64,000 nucleotides of DNA from Lacticaseibacillus zhaodongensis (GTDB lineage Bacteria > Bacillota > Bacilli > Lactobacillales > Lactobacillaceae), in the NCBI RefSeq assembly GCF_009687905.1, contig NZ_BLBG01000002.1:1-64000 (forward strand), given 5' to 3'. Under the pieces are notes generated by a model that was given only the letters and a program-made list of their open reading frames with translations, was not told the DNA's origin and did not search any database. A program made the position numbers and the translations under genes. This document shows positions 8,353 through 16,082 of the stretch, piece by piece. The stretch's first letter is position 1. Each line of letters opens with the position of its first letter.

Positions 8353-9619
8353 AACCAAATATCCAGGCGTGTTCATAGACGCCAAAGGTAATTTCTACTA
8401 TGAAACTGAGTTAGGCACCGATAAGATGAGTGGTAAGCGCGTCCGCAAGAAAGGGCGGAAGGACAGTCAAGGAATGCCGTTCAGTACCGCGTTTGCGGCG
8501 AACAAGGAACTGACGCGGGTGAAGCGTGAGTATCATGAGGCGCATGGGTTTACGAACTTCCGGATGACCTATCGCCAGTTCATGCAGGACGCCTATATCC
8601 CGGCATACAAAACCGACGTGGAGGAAAGCACCTTCGCCGTCCGTAATCGCAGCTTTGATATCTGTATCGCGCGGTTTGGTGACTTGCTGCTGCGTGACAT
8701 TGATATCACTGACGTGCAGAACTTTCGCACATGGTTGCTCACAGATGAGAAAGACGGTGGTGCCGGCTACTCGCAAGGTTATGCCGGATTGGTGTTCGGC
8801 TGCTTCCGTAAGTCCCTTGACCACGCGGTGCAGATGCAGTATCTGTCCAGCAATGTGTCGAAGCGAGTTAAGGCGATCCCCAAGGCTAAAAGCAGCGTGC
8901 CGTTCTGGACGAAAGCTGAGTTTGAACAAGTCATCGCGCAAATCTGCATTGATGACATATACGGGTACCTGAACTTCTTGATGTTGTGGCTGTACTTCCT
9001 GACTGGTGTGCGCGTCAACGAAGGCACGGCGCTGTGGTGGCGGGATGTTGATCTTGCTAAGAAGCAGCTACACGTTGACCACATGCTGGTGATGAAGAAC
9101 CGGCACGACTGGGAACGCCACGACTACACGAAGACAGATAGCGGCAAGCGCATTTTGACGCTTGACGATGACACCGTGGCGATTCTGCGGCGCTGGCGTG
9201 AGGTGCAGATAAGTTTCGGTCTGGGTGGGGTTGATGACTTCATCATGACCTATGACGGGCTGCCAATGACCAAATCGACGATCTCGCGGATTATCCACCG
9301 CTACGCCAAGTTGGCGAAGGTGCATCCAGTCGAAGGTAAAGGGCTGCGCCACAGTCACGCCTCGTATCTCATCAATGAGTTCAACGTCTCCGTGCTGGTG
9401 TTGTCGAAGCGCTTGGGTCATTCATCGCCTGAGATCACGCTGAAGCACTACTCGCACTTATGGGGCGGGCTGGATGCCGATATCGCAGAACAGATTGCGG
9501 GTAATATCACGATCAAGACAGCGGGTCAGAATCAGGTGCGGTTCGTGGGGAATCAAGCGGTGAAGTACGATCAATTAAGCCCCGCCAAACTCCCCGCCAA
9601 AGCGGCAGTTGAGGCATAG
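8345..9619 (+). CDS. Tyrosine recombinase (phage-type integrase) of the mobilizable element
   Basis: This 424-residue protein has an N-terminal Arm DNA-binding region (KTKYPGVF...), a SAM-like core-binding domain (about 70-180) and a C-terminal catalytic domain. Catalytic residues visible are Arg in TGVRVNEG, Arg in GLRHSH, His in LGHSSPEIT and the nucleophile Tyr in LKHYSHL. The usual HxxR box reads KGLR, with Lys in place of His. The start ATG 8345 overlaps the upstream gene. It integrates and excises the element; its gene lies at the right end, so the attachment site should be between 9,620 and 9,850, but I could not identify a direct repeat. Confidence 0.9.
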   Translation: MSKTKYPGVFIDAKGNFYYETELGTDKMSGKRVRKKGRKDSQGMPFSTAFAANKELTRVKREYHEAHGFTNFRMTYRQFMQDAYIPAYKTDVEESTFAVRNRSFDICIARFGDLLLRDIDITDVQNFRTWLLTDEKDGGAGYSQGYAGLVFGCFRKSLDHAVQMQYLSSNVSKRVKAIPKAKSSVPFWTKAEFEQVIAQICIDDIYGYLNFLMLWLYFLTGVRVNEGTALWWRDVDLAKKQLHVDHMLVMKNRHDWERHDYTKTDSGKRILTLDDDTVAILRRWREVQISFGLGGVDDFIMTYDGLPMTKSTISRIIHRYAKLAKVHPVEGKGLRHSHASYLINEFNVSVLVLSKRLGHSSPEITLKHYSHLWGGLDADIAEQIAGNITIKTAGQNQVRFVGNQAVKYDQLSPAKLPAKAAVEA

Positions 9620-9704
9620 AAAGCCAGTAGTGACGCGGGTTAACGCCGCTGAAGATACGCTTGAGTGGGAGTAGCGCGAATGCGTTAATCGTTTTGAAAT
9701 AGTT

Positions 9705-9736
9705 CACCACTCACTTAATTAATATCGTGAGTGGTG
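9705..9736. repeat. Perfect inverted repeat after the integrase
   Basis: CACCACTCAC (9705-9714) and GTGAGTGGTG (9727-9736) form a perfect 10-bp dyad with a 12-base AT-rich loop. It may be a terminator or lie near the element end. Confidence 0.6.
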
Positions 9737-9751
9737 GAAAACATCGTTTAC

Positions 9752-9808
9752 AAAAACCACGTTGAAGTTCTAAGCCAAATGGCCGGAACCTCAACGTGGT
9801 TTTTTGTG
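9752..9808. terminator. Terminator between integrase and CRISPR trailer
   Basis: A long stem (ACCACGTTGAAGTTC with GGAACCTCAACGTGGT) is flanked by A5 on the left and T6 on the right, so it can stop transcription from both sides, including the CRISPR precursor RNA coming from the right. Confidence 0.75.
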
Positions 9809-9849
9809 GTGCGGGGCTCATCCCCGGAGTTGTTACAAGTGCACTTTGC

Positions 9850-10069
9850 ATTTAAACCTCCATGTGGAGAGTGACGTGTACTTCTTCGATGGTCACTATG
9901 CAATTCGTATTCAATTCACGCTCGTATAGTGACGTCGGAGGCTTTGAACTGTGCGAGCAATGTGCACTATTTCAATTCACACTCCCGCGTTGGGAGTGAC
10001 GGTTGCCTTCAGTTGCCCACGAATATCGCCCATATTTCAATTCACACTCCCACGTAGGTGGAGAGTGAC
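9850..10069 (-). repeat. Four decayed CRISPR repeats at the trailer end
   Basis: Degenerate copies of the array repeat start at about 9850 (26 nt, internal deletion), 9908 (26 nt, deletion), 9969 (32 nt, three changes) and 10034 (36 nt, insertion). Repeat decay at this end marks it as the oldest, leader-distal part and supports leftward transcription. Confidence 0.85.
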
Positions 10070-10103
10070 CCTGCATCTTCGTTGATCACGGCCTGCTACG
10101 CAA

Positions 10104-13100
10104 ATTTCAATTCACGCTCCCACGTGGGGAGTGACCCGGCCAACGTCTCTTCTAAGCTCAATGCCGATGATTTCAATTCACGCTCCCACGTGGGGAGTGA
10201 CAGGACGCCAAGCGCCAGGACATCCTGGCATATCGCATTTAAATTCACGCTCCCACGTGGGGAGTGACTCACTTGTACTCTTTATGGGCGGCAGCGGCAT
10301 CATATTTCAATTCACGCTCCCACGTGGGGAGTGACCCGAATCGCATGTGATCAATTACGTGTATGCACAATTTCAATTCACGCTCCCACGTGGGGAGTGA
10401 CGTTTCTGCCGTATCGAAGTTTTCGGCACAAACAGATTTCAATTCACGCTCCCACGTGGGGAGTGACCAAATCGACCTCTTCTACAACGCCAGACGCCAA
10501 ATTTCAATTCACGCTCCCACGTGGGGAGTGACTTTCGGCGCGAATGTTTTCCGGGTACGAGCCTTATTTCAATTCACGCTCCCATGTGGGGAGTGACGCA
10601 ACGACAACGATCCTGACGACGTAGCAAGTCTTATTTCAATTCACGCTCCCACGTGGGGAGTGACGTCCAGTCGTAGTTCTTGTTTGGTTCGTAAATCAAT
10701 TTCAATTCACGCTCCCACGTGGGGAGTGACATAATCTATACGAACCTTTTGCGATACGCACAAGATTTCAATTCACGCTCCCACGTGGGGAGTGACTCAA
10801 GTACATCTCGTTGGAGGATGAGACCAGAATTTCAATTCACGCTCCCACGTGGGGAGTGACGGTTCCAGGCCTCCGCAAATTCATCGGCGTGTTTATTTCA
10901 ATTCACGCTCCCACGTGGGGAGTGACGAGACACGGCCGGAAGCCGTTTGAGTCAATGCGTATTTCAATTCACGCTCCCACGTGGGGAGTGACAAGAACAC
11001 CGACAAGCTAAAAGGTGGCATGAAAATTTCAATTCACGCTCCCACGTGGGGAGTGACATGATTCCGGCAGGTGTATTGTAGCTGTAACCAAATTTCAATT
11101 CACGCTCCCACGTGGGGAGTGACTGGAGCTGTACAAGTACCAGGCGGAGCACGAGCATTTCAATTCACGCTCCCACGTGGGGAGTGACTTGATTGCGTCC
11201 TGAACTTTTTCAGTGAAGGACTATTTCAATTCACGCTCCCACGTGGGGAGTGACCCGGTGCATCAAACTGGTGCGCAACCTGCTAGATATTTCAATTCAC
11301 GCTCCCACGTGGGGAGTGACCTACCAACGCTGACCTCGAAAAGGCGGCAAACTGATTTCAATTCACGCTCCCACGTGGGGAGTGACCAGGTTGTAGCCGC
11401 AGCTGGACTCAGTCGCGCGATTTCAATTCACGCTCCCACGTGGGGAGTGACATGCAGGCAAGCGCGGACGCCGTGGCAGCCGAGCAATTTCAATTCACGC
11501 TCCCACGTGGGGAGTGACGCCCTCGTCTTGTGTGTGGGGGTTAAGGTCGCGATTTCAATTCACGCTCCCACGTGGGGAGTGACCATGGCTTTAATGGCGT
11601 GCCTTTCATCCCCTTCCGATTTCAATTCACGCTCCCACGTGGGGAGTGACCGGAGGAAAAATAATGATACTCGATGATTACTTATTTCAATTCACGCTCC
11701 CACGTGGGGAGTGACGAAAAGGTAGCCGAGCGTCTCAACAAGCTTTGTGATTTCAATTCACGCTCCCACGTGGGGAGTGACCCGCTTCTTAAACGGGTCT
11801 GCTGCGGTCAATGTATTTCAATTCACGCTCCCACGTGGGGAGTGACCCAGCAAAGAAAGCAGGTGATGATATGATCAAGAATTTCAATTCACGCTCCCAC
11901 GTGGGGAGTGACAACCGCAGCAACACCAGCGACTGACAGCACAGCAATTTCAATTCACGCTCCCACGTGGGGAGTGACAAGTTGCAAGCCGACAAACAGA
12001 CCGCGCTGCAGGATTTCAATTCACGCTCCCACGTGGGGAGTGACAACTCCGAGACACAGCAAATTATCTTGCAGCTAATTTCAATTCACGCTCCCACGTG
12101 GGGAGTGACCCATCGCAGGTTGATGTGGACGTGACGCACCCAATTTCAATTCACGCTCCCACGTGGGGAGTGACGTGGCCATGACGGCCGCTGCAATCAG
12201 TGCCGGATTTCAATTCACGCTCCCACGTGGGGAGTGACAGTGATGACGGTCAGACGATGTTCAAGATTTACAAATTTCAATTCACGCTCCCACGTGGGGA
12301 GTGACCGAGGCGCTGCAACAGGCCACCGGCAAGAGCATATTTCAATTCACGCTCCCACGTGGGGAGTGACCAAAAGCTTGGCGACAGAACGCAGCAATTC
12401 ATGATTTCAATTCACGCTCCCACGTGGGGAGTGACGTGTTCAGCATTAGGACATTTGGAAAGCTGTCCCAATTTCAATTCACGCTCCCACGTGGGGAGTG
12501 ACAATGTCGTCTGGGCATGTGCCAAGCGTCCACCGTATTTCAATTCACGCTCCCACGTGGGGAGTGACCGTGATACTTCATTTTTCTGGCTGTCATTTTA
12601 TCATTTCAATTCACGCTCCCACGTGGGGAGTGACGCCACCACACAGTAGCGGCTCGCCAGTAATTAGGTATTTCAATTCACGCTCCCACGTGGGGAGTGA
12701 CACCGAAGCGCTGGACTTCCTTGGCAAGAAGTATATTTCAATTCACGCTCCCACGTGGGGAGTGACTAGATCAGCCGTCTTCTCACGGCGTTCATTCTTT
12801 GATTTCAATTCACGCTCCCACGTGGGGAGTGACGCCAAAAGGTGCCGCGACGGCTTGGCCCAATAAATTTCAATTCACGCTCCCACGTGGGGAGTGACCC
12901 TGCCGCGAGGGCGAGGACACCGACACCAGCAAATTTCAATTCACGCTCCCACGTGGGGAGTGACAAGCTCTTTAAGCAGTATGGGCGCTGGACCCTAATT
13001 TCAATTCACGCTCCCACGTGGGGAGTGACGCGGTCAAAATGCTGACGGCGGAGAGGCCGCTACCATTTCAATTCACGCTCCCACGTGGGGAGTGACCTCA

Positions 13101-13495
13101 GGGGGTGAAGTGAGCTAAACGGATGGCGGATTTCAATTCACGCTCCCACGTGGGGAGTGACGTCGACGCCGCAGCCAAAACGCAGGCCTAGCCCATATTT
13201 CAATTCACGCTCCCACGTGGGGAGTGACGCCAATTCAGCGGGCACGTCTTGGCCGCCGATACATTTCAATTCACGCTCCCACGTGGGGAGTGACTGCAAG
13301 CCAGTGCCAGCATCATGGAGCAATTCGGCCTATTTCAATTCACGCTCCCACGTGGGGAGTGACGCTAAAGCCTGCACGACCGCGCAGAAGTATTACTTAT
13401 TTCAATTCACGCTCCCACGTGGGGAGTGACCCACAGCCGCAATCATCAGGCCGGCACCGAGGAATTTCAATTCACGCTCCCACGTGGGGAGTGAC
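10104..13495 (-). CRISPR. Type I-C CRISPR array, 52 repeats
   Basis: I counted 52 repeats of 32 bases and 51 spacers of about 32-37 bases. On the + strand each repeat opens ATTTCAATTC and closes GGGGAGTGAC; on the crRNA strand (minus) it starts GTCACTCCCC and ends GTGAATTGAAAT, the usual I-C form with a CTCCC/GGGAG hairpin. The repeats at 10237 and 10566 have one change each. Decay at the left end and the leader at the right show transcription runs leftward, away from the cas genes. Open frames crossing the array are artefacts. Two spacers (11651-11683 and 11847-11880) contain a ribosome binding site plus ATG, as expected if taken from phage gene starts. Confidence 0.98.
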
Positions 13496-13590
13496 CGCAA
13501 TATATACCCCAGCAGCATTCGCTAGGCCATATGTTGTGGCTGGTACTATAAATCATCATTATTGTAGCCTGATTTGTCCTAACCAAGCAA
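13496..13590 (-). promoter_or_regulatory. CRISPR leader with promoter reading into the array
   Basis: On the minus strand a -35 TTGCTT (13590-13585) and -10 TACAAT (13566-13561) are separated by 18 bases. Predicted transcription starts near 13554, about 58 bases before the first repeat. Position directly next to the intact end of the array makes this the leader. Confidence 0.6.
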
Positions 13591-13653
13591 GAAAAAAAGC
13601 TAAAACAGGTGCGAATCCCCAGTGATTTTATGATTACTAGGGGTTCGCACCTG
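13590..13653 (-). terminator. Minus-strand terminator-like hairpin inside the leader
   Basis: CAGGTGCGAATCCCC (13606-13620) pairs with GGGGTTCGCACCTG (13640-13653), with one bulged T. Read on the minus strand it is followed by TTTTAGCTTTTTTT, so it works as an intrinsic terminator placed directly upstream of the array promoter's -35 box. Confidence 0.6.
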
Positions 13654-13755
13654 AAAGCCGCAGTGTTCAGACCAAGATTGAAACACAGCATTTACAATAA
13701 TTGAAGGATTCATCTTGATAAGTTGTAGTAACCAGAGCAAACTATTAGCAGATGC

Positions 13756-13769
13756 AGAAAACGCTTTCT
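13756..13769. promoter_or_regulatory. cre-like catabolite control site before cas4
   Basis: AGAAAACGCTTTCT is nearly palindromic and matches the core of the CcpA cre consensus (TGAAANCGNTTTCA). It lies 20 bases before the cas4 start, where bound CcpA would block transcription of the cas operon. CcpA binding is inferred. Confidence 0.5.
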
Positions 13770-13788
13770 ATGGTTGGAGATGGCTCAT

Positions 13789-14442
13789 ATGTATTCTGAA
13801 GATGATCTGCTCATGATATCCGGAATTCAACATTTTATTTATAGTGAACGGCAGTGGGCCCTGATTCACGTTGAACAGTTGTGGAGGGAGAACTTCCAGA
13901 CATACTCTGGCCAAAAATTACATAGTCGTGCCGATGATCCATTCATAAAAGAAAACCGGCCGGAATTGATTGTCTCAAGGTCGCTGCCGGTAAAATCACT
14001 ACGTTTGGGGTTGTATGGAATTTGTGATGTGGTGGAATGGCGGCCCTCTGAAGATGGAGTTAAAATTTCTGGGCATCGAGGTAAGTATACCCCCAATGTT
14101 GTGGAATATAAACGTGGCAAAGCAAAACTTGATCATTCTGACAAGCTGCAACTTGTGGCATATATTGTCTGCCTTGAAGAAATGCTTGATTGCACCCAGA
14201 TTGCGGGTGACTTATTTTATTTTAAAACGAAGCGGCGAGTGCATGTGGAGGTAACCCCGGAATTACTGAGCGAGTTGCAAGCAACGGTAGAACGAATGCA
14301 CAAATACCTGCTTGATGAATATACCCCGCCAGTGACAAAACAAGATGAAGAGAAAACATCCTCCCTTGATGATATTGTGCCACCAGACATTTTTAATGGC
14401 GGTAAAGCCAGCAGATATATTGAGAGAAGGCTTCATGAATGA
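13789..14442 (+). CDS. cas4: Cas4, type I-C, lacking the Fe-S cysteines
   Basis: This 217-residue protein starts at ATG 13789 (MYSEDDLLMISGIQHF), with TTGGAG at 13774-13779. It has the RecB-like nuclease core: a conserved His (LHSRAD), Asp in GICDVVEW and the E-x-K in VVEYKRGK. Cas4 normally helps Cas1-Cas2 select and trim prespacers with the right PAM. The Fe-S cluster cysteines are absent: the N-terminal Cys position of the usual FxxCxRQWALIH is Ser (YSERQWALIH), and the C-terminal three-Cys cluster is replaced by EKTSSLDDIVPPDIF. The rest aligns well, so this looks like clean loss rather than truncation. It overlaps cas1 by 4 bases. Confidence 0.9.
   Translation: MYSEDDLLMISGIQHFIYSERQWALIHVEQLWRENFQTYSGQKLHSRADDPFIKENRPELIVSRSLPVKSLRLGLYGICDVVEWRPSEDGVKISGHRGKYTPNVVEYKRGKAKLDHSDKLQLVAYIVCLEEMLDCTQIAGDLFYFKTKRRVHVEVTPELLSELQATVERMHKYLLDEYTPPVTKQDEEKTSSLDDIVPPDIFNGGKASRYIERRLHE
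14410..14428 (-). promoter_or_regulatory. Second candidate target site of the CRISPR-like RNA, over the cas1 ribosome binding site
   Basis: On the minus strand a TTC (14428-14426) is followed by TCTCAATATA. This matches guide positions 1-5 and 7-10 of the RNA at 15770-15856, with the mismatch at position 6. The 17-base string TATATTGAGAGAAGGCT here recurs exactly at 15986-16002. Confidence 0.4.
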
Positions 14443-15467
14443 GAAAGCTGCTAAACACCTTGTATGTCAACGAAGATGATTCTTATTTACATTTGAAAGG
14501 TAAAAACGTAGCCGTTTCGCGTAATTACGAAGATGTAGGCATGGTTCCATTAATTAATCTCGAGGATATCGTCACTTTTGGCAGATCTGGAGCCAGTCCC
14601 GCGTTGATCAGCGAATGTCTGCGTAACAATATTGGTCTGACGTTTATGAACCCTGAAGGTCAATTCTTAGGGAGAATCACGGGAACCGTGGATGGAAATC
14701 TGGTTTTGCGCAAGCAACAGTATCGAGATGCTGATGATGCGCATATTGCCTTGTTCATCGCTCAAGATTTTATTACAGGCAAGCTGTTTAATCAACGGTG
14801 GATGATTGAACGGTCAATTCGCGAGCACAAAGGCCGGGCAAACGGAGCTTTTAGAACTCTGTCGGCTAACTTAAGGGATACAATCACCGAAGTTAGAGCA
14901 GCTACGAGCTTGGAGACATTACGGGGAATTGAAGGTCAAGCGGCGCATGATTATTTTGCCCAGTTTAACAATTTTATCTTGAATGATTCACCAGCATTTA
15001 CGTTTACGGTACGTAGTCGTCGCCCACCGCTAGACAGAACAAACGCAATGTTGTCGCTTGGCTATTCGTTGTTGGAGCATGAATGTGATTCTGCGCTTGC
15101 GATGGTTGGACTTGACCCATATATCGGGTTTATGCACCAAGACCGACCGGGACGGGAATCGTTAGCAATGGACCTGATGGAAGAAATGCGTAGCGTGATG
15201 GTCGACAGATTTGTAATTAAGCTAATTAATAAGCGAATTGCTAAGCCAAATCATTTCAAAATTCAGGAGAATGGTGCGGTGTTGATGACGGACGTTGGAC
15301 GTAAGCTGTTCTTGACACAGTGGCAAACCGCCAAGCAAGAAAAAATCACGCACCCTTTCTTGAAGGAAAAAGTGGCTTGGGGATTGGTGCCATACATTCA
15401 GGCACTACTACTAGCACGGTATTTGCGCAAAGACTTAGACGAGTACCCACCGTTTATGTGGAAGTGA
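14439..15467 (+). CDS. cas1: Cas1, type I-C integrase
   Basis: This 342-residue protein is of usual length for Cas1 of type I-C. Active-site residues appear as Glu in RGIEGQAAHDYF (about 165), His in GFMHQDRPG (about 232) and Asp/Glu in AMDLMEEMR (about 247). It forms the integrase complex with Cas2 that inserts new spacers at the leader end of the array. The start overlaps cas4 and the ribosome binding site AGAAGG lies in the cas4 3' end. That site also matches the seed of the CRISPR-like RNA downstream. Confidence 0.97.
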   Translation: MRKLLNTLYVNEDDSYLHLKGKNVAVSRNYEDVGMVPLINLEDIVTFGRSGASPALISECLRNNIGLTFMNPEGQFLGRITGTVDGNLVLRKQQYRDADDAHIALFIAQDFITGKLFNQRWMIERSIREHKGRANGAFRTLSANLRDTITEVRAATSLETLRGIEGQAAHDYFAQFNNFILNDSPAFTFTVRSRRPPLDRTNAMLSLGYSLLEHECDSALAMVGLDPYIGFMHQDRPGRESLAMDLMEEMRSVMVDRFVIKLINKRIAKPNHFKIQENGAVLMTDVGRKLFLTQWQTAKQEKITHPFLKEKVAWGLVPYIQALLLARYLRKDLDEYPPFMWK

Positions 15468-15479
15468 GGTTGAACAGCA

Positions 15480-15770
15480 ATGATGATTGTTGTTGGGTAT
15501 GATGTAGCACTGAGCGAGAACGATGGAGCCAAGCGATTACGAAGAGTCGCCAAGATATGTACTGAATACGGACAGCGTGTTCAGTTTTCGTTGTTTGAGT
15601 GCGTTGTCGATCAACTTCATTATTTGGAACTCAAGGACCGCCTGACTAAGGTGATTGACCCCGAGCGAGATAGTCTACGTTTTTACAGGCTTGGTAAGAA
15701 CTATCAGTCAAAAATCGAGCACATCGGCGTCAAATCGATAATCGATGTTGGCAAGCCGATAATTATGTAA
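15480..15770 (+). CDS. cas2: Cas2, adaptation protein
   Basis: This 96-residue protein starts MMIVVGYDVALSEN and has the ferredoxin-like fold pattern of Cas2. It lies 12 bases after cas1 and shares its operon. Cas2 bridges two Cas1 dimers during spacer integration. The stop codon touches the terminator hairpin of the minus-strand RNA gene that follows. Confidence 0.95.
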   Translation: MMIVVGYDVALSENDGAKRLRRVAKICTEYGQRVQFSLFECVVDQLHYLELKDRLTKVIDPERDSLRFYRLGKNYQSKIEHIGVKSIIDVGKPIIM

Positions 15771-15856
15771 AACCAATCTAGGTTAGTAGATTGGTTTATG
15801 CGTGTTGCGAGTATAGTGAGAATTTCAATTCGCACGACAAGCTGCCGTGAAGTTAC
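15770..15856 (-). ncRNA. Candidate CRISPR-derived cas-regulating RNA (CreR-like)
   Basis: Minus-strand mini-gene. The RNA is predicted to start at 15856 with a degenerate 35-base repeat (15856-15822) that begins GTAACT, keeps a 7-bp hairpin (CACGGCA-GCT-TGTCGTG, one G-U pair) and ends in an 11-base handle CGAATTGAAAT that differs from the array handle by one base. A 24-base guide (15821-15798) begins TCTCACTATACTCG. A perfect 10-bp stem (AAACCAATCT/AGATTGGTTT, 15797-15770) and T4 end it at the cas2 stop codon. Guide positions 1-14 match a TTC-flanked site upstream of cas5 except at 6 and 12. Known CreR RNAs in other CRISPR types guide Cascade or Cas12 to the cas promoter without cleavage; assignment to a type I-C system is inference. 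Confidence 0.8.
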
Positions 15857-15863
15857 AGTTATT

Positions 15864-15893
15864 ATCGTAGCAATAGATTTACTAGAAAGTCAA
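15864..15893 (-). promoter_or_regulatory. Promoter of the CRISPR-like RNA
   Basis: On the minus strand -35 TTGACT (15893-15888), an 18-base spacer and -10 TACGAT (15869-15864). Seven bases further is the G that opens the degenerate repeat, so transcription would start exactly at the repeat. Confidence 0.65.
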
Positions 15894-15977
15894 AATGATT
15901 TGTATATTTAAAGAATGTTGCGGGTTGAACACTTTTGCTTGCAATATGCGTAGAAAATGGTATTTTTTAGTTACTGA

Positions 15978-15998
15978 TGGACGTGTATATTGAGAGAA
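15978..15998 (-). promoter_or_regulatory. Predicted Cascade binding site upstream of cas5
   Basis: On the minus strand a TTC PAM (15998-15996) is followed by TCTCAATATACACG. It matches guide bases 1-5, 7-11 and 13-14 of the RNA at 15770-15856; bases 6 and 12 differ, and pairing ends after 14. The site covers a TATATT hexamer (15986-15991) that may be the -10 box of the effector operon, though I see no good -35. Confidence 0.7.
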
Positions 15999-16030
15999 GG
16001 CTGAAGGCTAACTTCGGACCTTCTCTCTTT
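15992..16030 (+). terminator. Hairpin between the predicted cas5 promoter and cas5
   Basis: GAGAGAAGG (15992-16000) pairs with CCTTCTCTC (16019-16027), with an inner CTGAAG/CTTCGG stem and a short T run. Read-through RNA from cas4-cas1-cas2 could fold it; RNA starting just downstream of TATATT would lack most of the 5' arm. Confidence 0.5.
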
Positions 16031-16082
16031 AGCAAGATGATTTTAGACATTAGGGTAGTTAGAGTAGAAAGAAGGTGTTTGG

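Noticed and set aside
9620-9850. attR for the integrase at a tRNA gene
   Set aside because: No tRNA or clear direct repeat was found in this gap.
10058-13625. Many open frames on both strands across 10-13.6 kb with recurring NSRSHVGSD, IHAPTWGVT or LPTWEREL
   Set aside because: They are translations of the CRISPR repeats and spacers, not proteins.
13606-13653. A tRNA-like T-arm in the leader (GGGGTTCGCACC)
   Set aside because: No other tRNA arms fit; the stem and T run make it a hairpin terminator.
15771-16082. A CreT-type toxin gene between cas2 and cas5
   Set aside because: No small ORF with a ribosome binding site or minimal toxin reading frame was found; the guide's best site is next to cas5, so direct regulation fits better than a toxin-antitoxin pair.
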